Position numbers and translations under genes: made by a program
Assembly: GCA_033239005.1 (NCBI GenBank)
Contig: BSQZ01000015.1
Location: 4,940,001 to 5,004,000 of the forward strand
Length of the DNA: 64,000 nucleotides
From: Lamellibrachia satsuma
Taxonomy: Eukaryota; Annelida; Polychaeta; Sabellida; Siboglinidae
Direction of reading: 5' to 3'
Shown here: positions 1 through 15,300 of the stretch, one piece after another
Layout: every line of letters starts with the position of its first letter
Position numbering within the stretch: position 1 is the stretch's first letter
Notes under the pieces: model-generated
What the model was told of the DNA's origin: nothing
Databases searched by the model: none
What the model saw: only the letters and a program-made list of their open reading frames with translations

Positions 1-59
1 ATGTAAGAGAAATTGGTATTATCCAATTCTCATTTGAGCAATGACATTGTAGACAATAG

Positions 60-300
60 TATTACAATGTATTGTATTATTTTATTTTTAACTTATTTTG
101 TTGTTGTTTAGACAACAACTGCAACTTTTGTACCATAAGTAGGAGGTTCTCGCCAAAAGCCCTCCAGGATTTCCTGAGAATCTCCACAGTTACATCGTAA
201 TTTAATTATTTTCTATTTTTACATTATGCAATATTGTTATGGCCAACTTACGTGTGTATGTGACTGAAATAAGGCTAATTCATTCATTCATTCATTCATT
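60..300 (+). mobile_element. Possible 3' tail of a CR1/L2-like non-LTR element
   Basis: The segment ends in 'gaaataaggctaa' followed by about five ATTC units. CR1/L2-type non-LTR retrotransposons often end in a short tandem repeat of this kind rather than poly(A). No coding sequence remains, so the family call is an inference. Confidence 0.3.
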
Positions 301-2930
<2,630 letters not shown>

Positions 2931-3318
2931 AAATACCGTTTTACACGACCGATTTGTGCCCCAATTGGTTGGATGACACCGTATCGCAGGCCAATGGCCT
3001 GCTAATTTATGTGTTGTGTGCGTTTAGACGAGCGACGTTTCTAGACAGACACTACAGTGCGACCTACTGACTCGTGCCAAACCAAAGACGTTGAGCTTTG
3101 ATGACAAGTCACGACGGGTGTCCATTCTGTCGTTCGCTCATTGACGACTCTTTCAAAATCGCCCCCGATTATCGGTCAAATTGGGACCATTCCAATTTCA
3201 ACAACACATTTATCTAGCTAATCGGTTTACACGACCAATTCTTGAACCGTGATACCGTGCGACACCGTGTCGGCCGACCATTATTGAGCAATTAATCGCA
3301 CGTGTAAACCGGCATTAA
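2931..3318. mobile_element. Candidate MITE with short terminal inverted repeats
   Basis: The left end reads 'aataccgttttacacgacc' and the right end, reverse-complemented, reads 'taatgccggtttacacgtg'. The ends are therefore imperfect inverted repeats about 390 bp apart. No coding capacity is visible and no clear target duplication can be fixed. Confidence 0.4.
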
Positions 3319-3587
3319 CCCGCTGGCAACAGAGTCAAGCAGTCGTTATAATTATATAAAATCAATGGAGAGGACATGCATCCTGATATATCGGGCTGGC
3401 TTACTCCTGTATATATATATATGAGAGGAACGGATACACACGACATGATACCTGAAATATGGACTGTTGGTAATGTTGTGAAGTTGGGTAGTATTTATTG
3501 TGAAATCGAACCTTCAGAACATCTTCTATACTAGTTTCCAGCGTTGACCTTTCCATGTGATGCATGCATTGTACCATATGTGGGAAA

Positions 3588-3625
3588 TTGTGTTGTATTC
3601 ACACCTCTGTTCGCTGTGTTGTCCT
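3588..3625 (+). other. Decayed copy of histone H3 upstream spacer
   Basis: This stretch matches, in reverse orientation, the spacer about 520 bp upstream of the array H3 genes near 38,475-38,520. Both share 'gtattcacacctctgttcgc'. It lies 1.2 kb upstream of the orphan H3 start at 4800. Subtracting the minisatellite (about 690 bp) restores roughly the array spacing. It therefore looks like part of the same ancient H3 fragment. Confidence 0.55.
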
Positions 3626-4064
3626 CCTAATTTCACCGATTATACGCTATTGTAAAGACAATACATGAATAAATGTTGTCAGTCCGCTTTGTACGTTTTT
3701 TTTAGAATCCGGGCCCGCCTCAAATTCGCCGTTGTTGTTTCACGTGGCGCTCAAATTTACACATGCAATTAGAGCATAGAAAAATGTGATCAAATGTGTT
3801 TTATGCACATGTTTAGTAATTTACATGATCCGTAAATAAATGTGCGTTGTGCATTACATGTTAATAATGGCGAAATTGAGGTGTGCTTGGATTCTAGAAT
3901 AGTAGGATCTACCCACTAGATACACACGCATGCGTACGCACGCACGTACGCCCGCACGTACGCACAACACTAGAAGCTCGCGTATACACAATAATCAGCT
4001 TCTACAAATTAGATATTCATCAAATACATTTGGAAATAGTTTCTGTCCCCAAAGCGGCTGTCAA

Positions 4065-5000
<936 letters not shown>

Positions 5001-5169
5001 TAAAAGTATTAATTTACAGAGACGCATTGATTTGTTACGTTGAACTCTTGCAGTTGCGTATGGATGTAGTAGACGGTGGCTGTCTGCTTTTCGTAAGAAT
5101 TCCTGCCGTTCTTCGTAGCTCTCTGAGTTTGAGCTGCAGTTCACCTTTACTGAGAGAACTGACTTAGAT

Positions 5170-5394
5170 TTAGCGGTTCCCGCGTCTAGAGACGCACGAG
5201 GCAGTCAAAGCGCTCCACTTGGATCGACCAACAGCTAACATCCTGACGTCGCTCCATCTTCTGCTGACCAGCTGGGAGTGACGGTCGACTGTGTGGCGCC
5301 AGTTCACCCTCGGTGGTCTTCTTGAATATCTGACCACCTGGTGTCCACCACCATGCTTGGTGGGAAGGTCTAGCAAGCGGAATCCTTGTGACAT
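5170..5394 (-). mobile_element. Non-LTR retrotransposon ORF2 C-terminus fragment
   Basis: The minus strand encodes a 74-codon frame containing 'VNWRHTVDRH', 'RRWSDVRMLA' and 'SKWSALTASCVSRRGN'. This is the pattern W..TV.RDL...W.DVR.LA.DR.KWR.L that ends many LINE ORF2 proteins. No reverse transcriptase or endonuclease core adjoins it, so it is a 5'-truncated, inactive remnant. The family is not certain. Confidence 0.55.
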
Positions 5395-5562
5395 AGCCGA
5401 GTTTAAAGGTGATGCGACAGGAGGGTATCCGGAACGTTTTCCGCATGATTCGATCCGTCTTGTCTTGTCCGTTTTGAACTTTGTGTAGAAACGTTTCTTC
5501 TGTGGTTTTCTGCGTTAAATATTTCATAAGACACTTCTCATAGGTAAATATACCGATAAATA

Positions 5563-5564
5563 CA

Positions 5565-5596
<32 letters not shown>

Positions 5597-5605
5597 CACA
5601 CACAT
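5563..5605. repeat. (CACG)n/(CA)n microsatellite
   Basis: About ten CACG units grading into CA repeats. The flanks (5606-6178) contain no feature that I recognise. Confidence 0.9.
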
Positions 5606-6259
5606 AATGTAACCAATTTTATGGTAGGCCGCCCTTGGTTCGAATTTGGGTGATTAATATACGTTCAACCCTCCTACAGTTTGTTGGGAAACTGGAAACA
5701 ACGGGGTAATATACATGAACAAGTGTGCTGAATCCACCCATGTACCATACAATCGAGTTATTGTGCCTGCAAGTAGTCTAGTAGGCATGTTTGGAAACCT
5801 GGTTGAATCTACTACAGCATAATATTAACTGTTGCACATACCCGACCATACTCCTACATAACTGAGCCTGCCGTCTGTGGTTGTTGGGTCAAACCGATGG
5901 GGTAACCTGGGGCAACACGGAAAACGTTCAAATTGTACACCATTAAACTACGTTAGCTTACCTTTAATGTGTTCACATCATAGACAAACCCATTGGGCTA
6001 TTTTGTATTATCTGACTTGTCAACTGAATAATAGTATTATCAATGTCACCAAATAAGTCCATGATATAGTAATTTTTACTATTTGTGAATATTATCAGTC
6101 CAAATAATAGTGCATGTAATAGTAAAAAACAATGATTTCATTACATGACTCATGTTGCCGAGTTGTCGGGGTGGATAGATGTTAGCTTCATTTTGTAACA
6201 GATTTGGGGACATTCAGCGGTTTTTATTTTGCGTACGTGATAGGGGGCTGCCTTACATT

Positions 6260-6457
6260 AGGGGGCCGGGTTGCCCCAGGTTACTAAACAAGGGCCGAGT
6301 TGGCAGGCACACCACCAACCTACTTGACGTGTTGCGCTCAGGCCTCAAAGAGACGGGCGTCAGACTGCGGTTAGCCAGAGACCTTGTGAAACTGAGAGAG
6401 ATGGCGACTGACGGGACAAGATGGTGCAGACTATCGACGGAAGGACTGATTTTACAT
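6260..6457 (+). mobile_element. Second LINE ORF2 C-terminus fragment
   Basis: The plus-strand frame carries 'GRVGRHTTNLLDVLRSGLKE', then 'TGVRLRLARDLVKLREMA' and 'DGTRWCRL'. This resembles the basic C-terminal end of LINE ORF2 (GR..TTWLD.LR.DL...A.DR.RWR.L). It differs in sequence and strand from the fragment at 5170. No catalytic domain is present, and a stop follows at 6458. Confidence 0.5.
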
Positions 6458-6460
6458 TAA

Positions 6461-7829
6461 GATGTCTCCCGACTATTTCTATAGCAGGAACAGTAATCAG
6501 TCAATATGTTCACGTAAAAAAGTTGCGGACAGATCCAATTCATTGCAATATTAATAAGCAACATAATCGGCTACAATAAAATTATATGATGCTGTTTCGA
6601 GTTCTAAAGACCATTAACCTGTGCAACAACGGCAAGTTAACACACACTCAGGAAAACAGCCTTTTCGTATTACCAGTTGTTTATGAAAATAAATCTGCAT
6701 TTCTGTATTCTTTTGTATTTTAAATCACTAAAGGCACAGCCAATTATGCAACTGTGGGCAATATATGAGGATACTTACAAGTTGTGATATTTGCATTCAA
6801 AGTTACATAAAAAACCATTAGTGGGATGTAAACCATCAGATATTTTGTAAATCAGCAATTAAAATAGTGATAACAGATATGTTCCATTTGTCAAACATTA
6901 ATTGTTGCTTAAAACCCATATAACTAAAACATGTTACACGAGTAAAACAATGGAAATGAATTTGAAGCTGAATTTCATATCATTTGACCTGATGCAGATA
7001 CTGAAAGTTAATTTCTTTGTTTGCTCGGGTGGATATTCTATACTAACCATCATCAATAACGTTTTTGTGGATGCTGGCTAGGAGAAAAAATCAAGTAATA
7101 AATATAGAGATTTGTTTTATTATGCACGAGCTAACGTTGCAACTGAAAAGCCATTTCCTACAACCAACAATAGAACATGCATTTTAATTTTGGCCGAATT
7201 ACATGAAGGTGTATCATGTCAACTTGAAGTATGCTTAATTTGTCATCTACTAGGTGCTGAATCGTATCATCTGCTGAAATCCCTCTAATAACTATTTAAT
7301 GGATGAAACTTGTACATTTTTTTAAATAATCAAATGCTAGCACGACATTTTCAAAATTGTATGCTGATAAATGTATATTTTTAAATTATAATGTAATTTG
7401 CATGCAGCATCATTTGTATGTGTACATGTGAACACATTCAACAATAGTATGCAATATCTGAGCTATCAGGTCTACAAACTACAAAATAATTGTAATTTGT
7501 ATACTCCCATAGAAAACACCAATACAAATGTAGCAATGTTTACCAATTCTACAAATAGCATTGTAGATTTCAAGCAGTATATAAATATTATCATACATAC
7601 TAACACAACTGGCTCTCCTCACTGCCCGTCAACTTCACATTCACACATACCGTCCGCAACATGTGGGAGGTTGACTTTTTGGTCCTCACATGTGACACGT
7701 CACGATATATGTTCTTGCCAGACATTGACTACAATGTTTGTTGCCACAATGAAGCCATTTGTGTAACTGTGTCACAGAAGCATCCTGGGACATAGTGTTT
7801 CTTGTGTTAATTCCCAAAAAGGACCGTTC
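6461..7829. other. RPA2 3' flank / likely 3' UTR
   Basis: AT-rich DNA downstream of the RPA2 stop codon (minus strand). The transcript's 3' UTR should lie immediately below 7830, but I cannot fix the poly(A) site. The 122-codon plus-strand frame at 7398-7766 has no recognisable domain and lies antisense to that UTR, so I do not call it a gene. Confidence 0.45.
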
Positions 7830-10800
7830 TCACATGGCATCTGTAGATCTGTAATGTTCGTCGTCAACAGTTGAGTATATGTGGCCTTCTCCACTCAAGA
7901 ACTCAATGGCTTCCCTGCAAACACAATGACGATCAATACAACCTGCTCAGCGAAACAACAGTTTGTGAACAGAGCCACCACAGGCATACTCAATGCTAAA
8001 AAATAACATCTATTTTTAGAGCATCTTTACTTAATAATTTTCTCGAGACTGCTCTAAGCGCTTTAGTCTTCATAAATTATGGTACATAATGACAAACAAA
8101 TATGCAATATATTATATTTCATTGATTATTTTGTAGTGAATAATTTGGGATCAAAAGTTACATGATGCAGTTGAAAAGTAATTGAGAAACCAAATACATT
8201 TTCACATATTTCAAATACTTTTAAAAACACAACACAACACAAAAACTTCTATCATGCCTTAATCTTCGGAAACCCGAGTTCAGAGGCACATCATAAAAAA
8301 GGAAATCTCAAAGGATGTATGACAGTATACTCTAGGGTGCTAAGGATGGATGAAGGTATATTCTAGGGCACAAAGGATGTATGACAGTATACTCTAGGGA
8401 GCTAAGGATGGATGAAGGTATACTCTAAGGCACAAAGGATGTATGACAGTATACTCTAGGGAGATAAGGGTGGATGAAGGTATATTCTAGGGAACTACGG
8501 ATGGATGAAGGTATACTCTAGGGCGCTAAGGATGGATGAAGGTATGCTCTAGGGAGCTAAGGATGGATGAAGGTATACTATAGGGAGCTAAGGATGGATG
8601 AAGGTATATTCTAGGGAACAACGGATGGATGAAGGTATGCTCTAGGGAGCTAAGGATGGATGAAGGTATATTCTAGGGAACAACGGATGGATGAAGGTAT
8701 ATTCTAGGGAGCTAAGGATGGATGAAGGTATACTCTAAGGCGCTAAGGATGGATGAAGGTATACTCTAGGGAGCTAAGGATGGATGAAGGTATACTCTAG
8801 GGAGCTAAGGATGGATGAAGGTATATTCTAGGGAGCTAAGGATGGATGAAGGTATACTCTAGGGAGCTAAGGATGGATGAAGATTTACTCTAAGGCGCTA
8901 AGGATGGATGAAGGTATACTCTAGGGAGCTAAGGATGGATGAAGGTATATTCTAGGGAACTACGGATGGATGAAGGTATACTCTAGGGCGCTAAGGATTG
9001 ATGAAGGTATATTCTAGGGCACAAAGGATGTATGACAGTATAGTCTAGGGAGCTAATGATGGATGAAGGTATACTCTAGGGCACAAAGGATGTATGACAG
9101 TATACTCTAGGGAGCTAAGGATGGATGAAGGTATACTCTAGGGCACAAAGGATGTATGATAGTATACTCTAGGGTGCTAAGGATGGATGAAGGTATACTC
9201 TAGGGCACAAAGGATGTATGACAGTATACTCTAGGGAGCTAAGGATGGATGAAGGTATACTTTAGGGCACAAAGGATGTATGACAGTATACTCTAGGGTG
9301 CTAAGGATGGATGAAGGTATACTCTAGGGCACAAAGGATGTATGACAGTATACTCTAGGGAGCTAAGGATGGATGAAGGTATACTCTAGGGCACAAAGGA
9401 TGTATGACAGTATACTCTAGGGTGCTAAGGATGGATGAAGGTATACTCTAGGGAGCTAAGGATGGATGAAGGTATATTCTAGGGAGCTAAGGATGGATGA
9501 AGGTATACTCTAGGGAGCTAAGGATGGATGAAGATTTACTCTAAGGCGCTAAGGATGGATGAAGGTATACTCTAGGGAGCTAAGGATGGATGAAGGAATA
9601 TTCTAGGGAACTACGGATGGATGAAGGCATACTCTAGGGCGCTAAGGATTGATGAAGGTATATTCTAGGGCACAAAGGATGTATGACAGTATAGTCTAGG
9701 GAGCTAATGATGGATGAAGGTATACTCTAGGGCACAAAGGATGTATGACAGTATACTCTATGGAGCTAAGGATGGATGAAGGTATACTCTAGGGCACAAA
9801 GGATGTATGATAGTATACTCTAGGGTGCTAAGGATGGATGAAGGTATACTCTAGGGCACAAAGGATATATGACAGTATACTCTAGGGTGCTAAGGATGGA
9901 TGAAGGTATACTTTAGGGCACAAAGGATGTATGACAGTATACTCTAGGGTGCTAAGGATGGATGAAGGTATACTCTAGGGCACAAAGGATGTATGACAGT
10001 ATACTCTAGGGAGCTAAGGATGGATGAAGGTATACTCTAGGGAGCTAAGGATGGATGAAGGTATACTCTAGGGAGCTAAGGATGGATGAAGGTATATTCT
10101 AGGGAGCTAAGGATGGATGAAGGTATACTCTAGGGAGCTAAGGATGGATGAAGATTTACTCTAAGGCGCTAAGGATGGATGAAGGTATACTCTAGGGAGC
10201 TAAGGATGGATGAAGGTATATTCTAGGGAACTACGGATGGATGAAGGTATACTCTAGGGCGCTAAGGTTGATGAAGGTATATTCTAGGGCACAAAGGATG
10301 TATGACAGTATAGTCTAGGGGAGCTAATGATGGATGAAGGTATACTCTAGGGCACAAAGGATGTATGACAGTATACTCTAGGGAGCTAAGGATGGATGAA
10401 GGTATACTCTAGGGCACAAAGGATGTATGATAGTATACTCTAGGGTGCTAAGGATGGATGAAGGTATACTCTAGGGCACAAAGGATATATGACAGTATAC
10501 TCTAGGGTGCTAAGGATGGATGAAGGTATACTTTAGGGCACAAAGGATGTATGACAGTATACTCTAGGGTGCTAAGGATGGATGAAGGTATACTCTAGGG
10601 CACAAAGGATGTATGACAGTATACTCTAGGGAGCTAAGGATGGATGAAGGTATACTCTAGGGCACAAAGGATGTATGACAGTATACTCTAGGGTGCTAAG
10701 GATGGATGAAGGTATACTCTAGGGAGCTAAGGATGGATGAAGGTATATTCTAGGAGCTAAGGATGGATGAAGGTATACTCTAGGGAGCTAAGGATGGATG

Positions 10801-12236
10801 AAGATTTACTCTAAGGCGCTAAGGATGGATGAAGGTATACTCTAGGGAGCTAAGGATGGATGAAGGTATACTCTAGGGCACAAAGGATGTATGACAGTAT
10901 ACTCTAGGGAGCTAAGGATGGATGAAGGTATACTCTAGGGCACAAAGGATGTATGACAGTATACTCTAGGGAGCTAAGGATGGATGAAGGTATACTCTAG
11001 GGCACAAAGGATGTATGACAGTATACTCTAGGGTGCTAAGGATGGATGAAGGTATACTCTAGGGAGCTAAGGATGGATGAAGGTATACTCTAGGGAGCTA
11101 AGGATGGATGAAGGTATACTCTAGGGAGCTAAGGATGGATGAAAGTATACTCTAGGGAGCTAAGGATGGATGAAGGTATACTCTAGGGAGCTAAGGATGG
11201 ATGAAAGCACACTCTAGGGCACTAAGGATGTATGACAGTATAGTCTAGGGAGCTAAGGATGGATGAAGGTATATTCTAGGGAACTACGGACTGATTTCCA
11301 ACCACTGTAGCAGGAATTTCAACTTGATAAACAGTAACTAAAGTAGAATACTAATCAATCTAGCAAAATAATAATATTGTTCGATTTAGCAATATTTTAA
11401 AGAACTCCAAGTTCAAGTTCAGACAAAATAATATTTTAATAAGTTTGACTAAAACATTAATTATATTTTAATCAAACTAAATGCAATGGATCCGATTGTT
11501 TTTCAATCATGGCAGGCTGGAAACTATGCAGTATTTGCACCTACTGACATTTGCACCCACCAGACAGGCAGGAAAGAATGCACCAGTCTCCTGTGGATGT
11601 ATCATGTAATGTACCAATGCTTTTACTCTTCCATTTGAACAATACTATCAATTATTGCCATTGTAAATCATTGGTGGTCCCTTGTTCTGATAATACTATC
11701 AATTATTACCATTGTAAATCATTGGTGGTCCCTTGTTCTGATAATACTATCAATTATTGCCATTGTAAATCATTGGTGGTCCCTTGTTCTGATAATGATT
11801 TTTGCACGTCTCTATTCATGACTATGCTTAATGATTCTGGTTTGCTGTGCCTCAGAGCTCAGGTTCCGAAGGACACAGGCGTTACAGGTGTTCAATATTA
11901 CTATTATTATTATATCATAAAGCTTAGCATGTTTTGGATTAGTGAATATTAACTTTAGTATAGAATGACAAATTTCTTTTAAGTCAAACTGACAAATATT
12001 TGACAAACACAGATTTACTTTATTTATAATATGCCATTGGTGAAAGATGGTGTTACTGTTTTCACAACTTCAGAAAGCTGACAGTAAGTGTCCTCACTTG
12101 AGAGACTGAGGTGGAAGTCCACGCAGTTTCTGAGCGATGTTGTTCACGCTGATTCCCTGCTCGTCTGGGCAACCTCGGATGACTGCTTGAACCTGCAAAA
12201 TTATCAAACAGATGTTGATTGGGCATCTTCACACAT

Positions 12237-12271
<35 letters not shown>

Positions 12272-12293
12272 CACATTCATAAATATGCATATT

Positions 12294-12357
<64 letters not shown>

Positions 12358-15300
12358 CGTGTGTGCTTGCGTGTTGACCTTCAGTATCAATTTCTACATT
12401 AATTTTGGGGAATTTTAAATATAAGCCACTGCACACATAATACTACAGTAACTGTAATTAATACATTAAACCAATTTAATTGTGTGTAAACCAGGTATGT
12501 AAGCGCATATATTTAGTACAAAGTGGATTTGGGAGACTCCTATTAAGACTAAAGAAGTCGCTCTCATAGGGGCCACCTGGTACGTTTTCAATGAATTTAT
12601 TGTATATTTCCGCTTGTGTAAATTAATGTTAACACATATAGCTGGATTAATTATTTATTATTGACCATGCGTGCAAGTGTAGCTATCTAATAGCAATAAA
12701 GCATATTTATGATGTGTTGCACAAGTAAAAGGACACAGAGTTTTACACAGGCTGAACTATACTCGTCAAACTGTATCTACACATATTTTATAGTGTGAGA
12801 AAACATTTATCAACACTGTCCATTTTATGAAGTGACAAGCTTGAAACACAGGAGCATAAGGAAGAATTCCTCTCAACAGGGACTGACCTGACTCTGTATT
12901 GGAGTGAGCCCGTAGTCTGCCTGATATCCACTTCCTTGTGCTGTGTAGTCCATTCCTGCCTGCGTTGTGTCTCCACTCCCAGTCTGGGGAAAACATTTAT
13001 GGGGTAAAACAATGAAAATGCGATCAGTTACAATTAATTTGACAGTGTCAAAAAACCTACACATGACAATCACACGGACGTGTTATGAAAAGCACGTGGT
13101 AACATCTTCTGATGGAGATTTTAAAAGGATGTTTAAAAACAAGCAGCAAACTGTCAACTAGGAGGCGGTACATTACCAAACTGTCAACTGGGAGGTGGTA
13201 CATTACCAAACTGTCAACTGGGAGGTGGTACACTACCAAACTGTCAACTGGGAGGGGGTACATTACCAAACTGTCAACTGGGTGGTGGTACATTACCAAA
13301 CTGTCAACTGGGTGGTGGTAGACTACCAAACTGTCAACTGGGAGGTGGTACATTACCAAACTGTCTACTGGGAGGCGGTACATTACCAAACTGTCAACTG
13401 GGAGGTGGTACATTACCAAACTGTCAACTGGGAGGTGGTACACTACTGCAAACCGTCAACTGGGAGGTGGTACACTACCAAACTGTCAACTGAGAGGTGG
13501 TACATTACCAAACTGTCAACTGGGAGGTGGTACACTACCAAACTGTCAACTGGGAGGTACATTGCAAACTGTCAACTGGGAGGTGGTACACTACCAAACT
13601 GTCAACTGGGAGGTGGTACATTGCAAACTGTCAACTGGGTGGTGATTCATTGCCAAACTGTCAACTGTGTGGTGGTACACTACCAAACTGTCAACTGGGT
13701 GGTGGTACATTACCAAACTGTCAACTGGGAGGTGGTACATTACCAAACTGTCAACTGGGAGGTGGTACATTACCAAACTGACAACTGGGTGGTGGTACAT
13801 TACCAAACTGTCAACTGGGAGGCAGTACATTACCAAACTGTCAAATGGGAGGTGGTACATTACCAAACTGTCAACTGGGAGGCAGTACATTACCAAACTG
13901 TCAACTGGGAGGTGGTGCACTACCAAGCATCTAAATAAAGATGAACGTGCATGATCTCTAAATCCCATCTGCATGGACAGTTGTTCAAAGACCACATTAC
14001 TGTTCATGCTTCTGCTGCACAATTAACAAATGTTCTTTGGTACATATACATACACAAGTTATATAAAAGCACAGTACAACAGCACAATGAGAAATAAATA
14101 AACTGACTGATATGCAGTTTGTGAAGTCCTATACAATGGTGATTCCTATACAGTATCTACTCATGGCTAATTGTAAAATAATTTCCTCTGAGAAAAGAAA
14201 ATTGGGGATTGCCTTTTTGGGGTGAAAAGGTTCACCTACACTGTGCCTCCAGGCAGGTGGTGGGCAACACAGAAAAATGTGACCTACGACACACACCCCA
14301 AAGGTTGAACTTTTCAGAAAACATTGACAGATGGTGCTTACACTCTGTGCCTTCGTGAGAACCATGTGACTGTGCATCACTTCCAGTAGGTGCATCGTCA
14401 ACTCATTCATGTCCACCAGAGGGACGACACGGAACGCAACAACGCTGGTCTTGTCACCGAAGCCTCGAATATGGCCGTACATCCTCACATAGGTGTTCTC
14501 TCTCGCTGCTAGTGTGCGCTCATTGTCAGGCGTGTCTTCCTGGACAACAAACATGTGACACATGTCAAAGACTAGCTACTATACTGCAAAGTCAAACAAT
14601 ATCTGATTTGCATTTTTTTACTGGGGAGCTCATCAAAATGTTCATCAAGTTTTCTTGTACGTTTCGATGACATCGGCCACCTTCTTCTGGAAACCAACGG
14701 TCATCAAAATGTAGAAGAGAAAAATGTATCCCTTGCTGTCATATCTGATCAAAAGTCACATTTGACAGTTTTGGTTGTTTTATTTTATCAGATACAGCAT
14801 CTAAAGAGCTTCAATATGACATACAACTTATCATTTGACAATAATAATTATGTCAATCGCTAAGGCATTTTTCCTGGAGGATGTATGTTGTGATTTCATA
14901 ATTTTGTTACTGAGAGAATCGCGTTTTAAACGATAGCACAATAGGCCTGTGATGTTGTTGTGGCAGCTGGCATATTCTTGGGCACCAACTCATAATTTAT
15001 GAGTAGAAACTCACCATTTTTGCTACCATTTTCATTGCTTGTATCACCACCACTATAATTTCTACCATCTAAATCAAAATAATATCTAAAGATGTTGTCA
15101 AATTCACTTGTCATCCCTGAATCACCAAAAGTCAAACTCTAGTTGTCCACCAATTTTGAAATCTACATTCTTATTAGCAGCGGACTATTTTGTAAAAATA
15201 CAGACGGAAGAAACCTCCAGACTGCAGGGGTGAGATTTAGCGGTCGCCCGGTCGCCAATGGCGCCCAAAAATGGCTTCAGGCGACTTCAATATTTTAAAA

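Noticed and set aside
7398..7766. 122-codon plus-strand frame near the RPA2 3' end
   Set aside because: Low-complexity, AT-rich composition and no recognisable family; antisense to the likely RPA2 3' UTR.
8310..11290. Regular repeat that might suggest a CRISPR array
   Set aside because: Monomers abut directly with no unique spacers, no cas genes exist, and the DNA is eukaryotic.
12766..13073. Three overlapping minus-strand frames of 66-76 codons
   Set aside because: Only the part 12888-12983 in the frame with '[11 protein letters not shown]' is RPA2 exon 6; the rest is intron read-through.
13057..14022. Frames of 128-247 codons over 13.1-14.0 kb and the similar ones at 25.4-26.3 kb
   Set aside because: The 30-bp unit equals 10 codons, so all frames stay open; they lie within an RPA2 intron.
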